Below, one piece after another: positions 5,829-7,768 of a stretch of DNA of 7,768 nt; within the stretch, counting starts at the first letter, position 1, and each line of letters begins with the position of its first letter. Position numbers and translations under genes: made by a program. Under the pieces are notes generated by a model. The model saw nothing but the letters and a program-made list of their open reading frames with translations. It ran no database searches and was not told where the DNA came from. Source of the stretch: an uncultured Verrucomicrobiota bacterium. Lineage in GTDB: Bacteria > Verrucomicrobiota > Verrucomicrobiia > Opitutales > Opitutaceae. Where the stretch lies: contig CAIXIZ010000468.1 in NCBI GenBank assembly GCA_903919625.1, positions 1 through 7,768 on the forward strand, written 5' to 3'.

Positions 5829-6587
5829 TTACAGCTTTGACGCCGCGGCACCGTCCACCAGCCAGAGCACCCGGTCAGCGCAGGATCGGAGGATCTGGAT
5901 AGGCAAGGTGGACGGATCATATGGACCGGACAGAACGCGGTGCAGCATGTCCGCCTTGTTGGCCCCAAGCGCGAGGACGATGATCTGACCGCACGCGCCC
6001 AGGCCGGAGGGCGTGATCGTGAGCCGCCAGCCTTTGCCGGGGACTTCCACCGCGGCAAAAAAATCTCCTCCGTCCGCGTGCAGCAAGGGGCTTCCCGGGA
6101 ACAGCGAGGCCGTGTGGCCATCATCGCCCATGCCGAGGAAACAAACATCGTAGGCCCGTTCCCTGTTGTGTCCTGCTCCGGCGAGCGCCCGGAGCGTGGC
6201 CCGGTAGTTTGCGGCAGCGCCAGCCGGCTCCAGCGTGACCGGCCAGGGCTGGCGCCGTTCCGGGGAGATCTTGAGCGGCGTGAGCAGGAGGCGGTCCGCG
6301 TGGCCAAAATTGCTCTGCGGGTCTGCCAGCGGCACGCAACGTTCGTCACTCACCGTGAAACAGGTGTTGGCTGTCGCCGCGGCAGGCAACGCCTGTTGGA
6401 CGACGCACCAGCGATACCATTCCTGCGGCGTCGAGCCGCCGCTGAACGCCACGGTGCAGGCTTGCCCCGCCCGGTTGGCGGTGGCCGGCCCGGCCGCGGC
6501 AATGAGGCTGGCCGCCCGGGCAAACAAGGCGGCTTTTTCATCCACAATCAGACGACCATAATCGGTGGTGGTTTCAGTCATCGGCAT
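5829..6587 (-). CDS. pgl: 6-phosphogluconolactonase
   Basis: Pgl hydrolyses 6-phosphoglucono-1,5-lactone to 6-phosphogluconate, the second step of the oxidative pentose phosphate pathway, in the cytosol. It is 252 aa from the chosen ATG, near the usual 230-260. Family motifs appear in order: FSGGSTP (48-54), VSDERCVPLADPQSN (79-93), FLGMGDDGHTASLFPG (150-165) and RLTITP (188-193). This is the NagB/DevB-like fold type and not the beta-propeller (YbhE) type. Possible starts are GTG 6608, ATG 6587 and ATG 6581. None has a Shine-Dalgarno sequence; conservation begins after residue 10, so they cannot be separated on sequence, and I took the first ATG. It lies 78 bases downstream of opcA on the same strand, and that pairing strongly supports the assignment. 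Confidence 0.94.
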   Translation of the reverse strand: MPMTETTTDYGRLIVDEKAALFARAASLIAAAGPATANRAGQACTVAFSGGSTPQEWYRWCVVQQALPAAATANTCFTVSDERCVPLADPQSNFGHADRLLLTPLKISPERRQPWPVTLEPAGAAANYRATLRALAGAGHNRERAYDVCFLGMGDDGHTASLFPGSPLLHADGGDFFAAVEVPGKGWRLTITPSGLGACGQIIVLALGANKADMLHRVLSGPYDPSTLPIQILRSCADRVLWLVDGAAASKL

Positions 6588-6665
6588 ATGTTGTGGTCCA
6601 AGCCTCACGCAGAGCGGAGGAGCGGGCTGAACCGCCTGGCGTGTGCACTCCCCATGCGTAAGTGC

Positions 6666-7685
6666 TCAGAAAAACATCGCCTCACTGAGCGAACTTTCCG
6701 GCGGAAGCAGGCTGGCGGGCGCGGGCAGCAACGTGCGTCCGGTGCCGAAGTCGGCCTCGAACTGCGCCTTGCCGGTGGCAAAATCACCCGACCAGCGGAA
6801 AAATTTTGCATCGGAATAGCCAAAGGCCAACGCCAGCGAACCGGGGGTGCCGGCCGCCAACGGGGTGAGGGCAAATCCGGCGTCGTTCTTCCCGCACAGC
6901 GCGAGGCGGTCGCGGAGCCAGTTGAGGAGCACGCGGGCTTCGGGGGCGAGCGCCGGGGCATGGGCCAGCGCGACGGATCGCAAACCGCCGACCAGCACGG
7001 CCTCGGGGTATCGGCTGAGAAACTGGCCCAGGGTCTGGCGCACATGGAGCAGCCGGGCAAAGGCGAGGTCGCGCACCGCCTCAGGGCGCGGCCAGGCATA
7101 GGTCAGGGCGTCGGCCGGCGAATCCGCACTGTCGATGAGAATGCGGTTGGCCCGGGTGACCAGGTAGCAGTAGTCGGCCACGCGCGCCATGTTGGTGAAA
7201 CGGTGCGCCCAGTAATACAGCGGCAGGTCGGTCGAGAGGCAGATGGAGACCTGGTTCTCCAGGTGCTCGCGGGCGCCGCGGGGGTAGCTCAGCACCACGA
7301 ACTCAACGCAGCGTTTGTCCGCCTGGGCTTTGCCCAGAAAGCACTCCCCGTAAATTTTGGCGCGCAGCTCATCCGGACCGTCCCGTCCGCGTTGCGGGCA
7401 GAGCACCACGACCCGGCTCGGATAACGTTGCGAAAAACGCACCGCAATCTGGAACTGCGCCACCGCATCTTCGGCGGTGGTGCCCGGACCGAGGTGGAGG
7501 ACGAAATTGACCTGGGTCGCGCGGGCGTCGTCGGATCCGGGTGCCGCTTCCCCCTTGGCCTCGGTGTCGGCCCACATCTGCGCCAGACCCTTGGCGATGC
7601 CGCCGACCGGCACCTCGAGGCCGGGAAGCGCGGCAAAAATGTCGGCCCCGCCAAACGGCGAGCTGGTCACGGTGGGGGTGGTCAT
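6666..7685 (-). CDS. opcA: Glucose-6-phosphate dehydrogenase assembly protein OpcA family
   Basis: OpcA proteins, first studied in cyanobacteria, promote assembly and activity of glucose-6-phosphate dehydrogenase (Zwf), the NADPH-producing entry to the oxidative pentose phosphate pathway. The 339-aa product shows the family pattern: SQRYPSRVVVLCP (85-97), AKIYGECFLGK (109-119), a central STDLPLYYWAHRF (151-163) and RANRILIDSADSPADAL (178-194), followed by a less conserved C-terminal domain. C115 in GEC and C97, C126, C149 and C173 are present; whether any is redox-active is unknown. There is no signal peptide. The next gene on this strand is pgl, and a short frame at the right edge looks like the end of zwf, giving a zwf-opcA-pgl order. 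The family assignment rests on motif pattern plus neighbourhood; the symbol is given by homology. Confidence 0.85.
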   Translation of the reverse strand: MTTPTVTSSPFGGADIFAALPGLEVPVGGIAKGLAQMWADTEAKGEAAPGSDDARATQVNFVLHLGPGTTAEDAVAQFQIAVRFSQRYPSRVVVLCPQRGRDGPDELRAKIYGECFLGKAQADKRCVEFVVLSYPRGAREHLENQVSICLSTDLPLYYWAHRFTNMARVADYCYLVTRANRILIDSADSPADALTYAWPRPEAVRDLAFARLLHVRQTLGQFLSRYPEAVLVGGLRSVALAHAPALAPEARVLLNWLRDRLALCGKNDAGFALTPLAAGTPGSLALAFGYSDAKFFRWSGDFATGKAQFEADFGTGRTLLPAPASLLPPESSLSEAMFF

Positions 7686-7730
7686 GGCGTGGAGGCGGGC
7701 GCTGCGAGGAGGTTGCGGGCAAAGGCGGGC

Positions 7731-7768
7731 TCAGGGCTGCCGCCAGACGTGGCCGCGGGCGGCGAGGA
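7731..7768 (-). CDS. zwf: Possible C-terminal end of glucose-6-phosphate dehydrogenase (partial)
   Basis: The minus strand from the right edge encodes LAARGHVWRQP followed by TGA. Glucose-6-phosphate dehydrogenases often end in a segment of the type AxxGxxWRP, and zwf commonly precedes opcA and pgl, so this is the likeliest reading. It would leave 45 bases before the opcA start. A competing frame reads to a TGA overlapping the opcA ATG (ATGA), but its Pro/Ala/Ser-rich tail resembles no family I know. Only 11 codons are visible, so this is largely an inference from context. Confidence 0.4.
   Translation of the reverse strand, partial: LAARGHVWRQP

Noticed and set aside
6588..6608. GTG start at 6608 for pgl
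   Set aside because: It has no Shine-Dalgarno sequence and adds seven residues before two ATG codons, ahead of any conserved Pgl sequence. It cannot be excluded outright.
1..7768. Phage, defence, CRISPR, insertion sequence or biosynthetic cluster content
   Set aside because: Every gene is a recognisable housekeeping or common enzyme family. There are no direct-repeat arrays, transposase or integrase genes, or blocks of unknown genes.

Overview
The window reads as ordinary chromosomal housekeeping sequence from a GC-rich Gram-negative bacterium. The protein sequences, the OpcA/Pgl pair and the fabG-acpP-fabF cluster suggest the Verrucomicrobiota, most likely the Opitutaceae. That placement is inferred from remembered family resemblance and could not be tested. 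I see no phage, insertion sequence, CRISPR array, tRNA or rRNA. Coding density is high, and no gene-free stretch exceeds about 160 bases.

Layout, left to right. The N-terminal 100 codons of an FAD-dependent pyridine nucleotide-disulfide oxidoreductase (1-301, minus) run off the left edge. Next is a secreted or membrane-anchored S41 carboxy-terminal processing protease with a PDZ domain (457-1758, minus). It is separated by only 35 bases from a divergently transcribed MidA/NDUFAF7-like methyltransferase (1794-2825, plus). Ribosomal protein bL28 (rpmB, 2934-3164, plus) follows. It converges on the fatty-acid synthesis cluster fabG-acpP-fabF (5671 down to 3276, minus). The 111-base convergent gap holds a double-hairpin palindrome resembling a REPIN. 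Last come the 6-phosphogluconolactonase gene (pgl) and an OpcA-type glucose-6-phosphate dehydrogenase assembly protein (7685 down to 5829, minus). A short frame at the right edge may be the end of zwf, which would complete the oxidative pentose phosphate operon zwf-opcA-pgl.

How the genes fit together. FabG reduces 3-oxoacyl-ACP, AcpP carries the acyl chain and FabF condenses it with malonyl-ACP, so three core parts of the type II elongation cycle are co-transcribed. The pentose phosphate genes upstream on the same strand make NADPH, which FabG consumes. Whether the two groups share transcripts is unknown; 157 bases separate them.

The most informative non-coding signals are three. One is a strong intrinsic terminator between acpP and fabF, which would attenuate fabF relative to acpP. 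The second is a perfect 7-2-7 dyad in the 35-base protease/methyltransferase divergent spacer, which supplies a candidate -10 hexamer on each strand. The third is the REPIN-like palindrome. None of the starts examined has a recognisable Shine-Dalgarno sequence. I found no clear evidence of a previously undescribed system.
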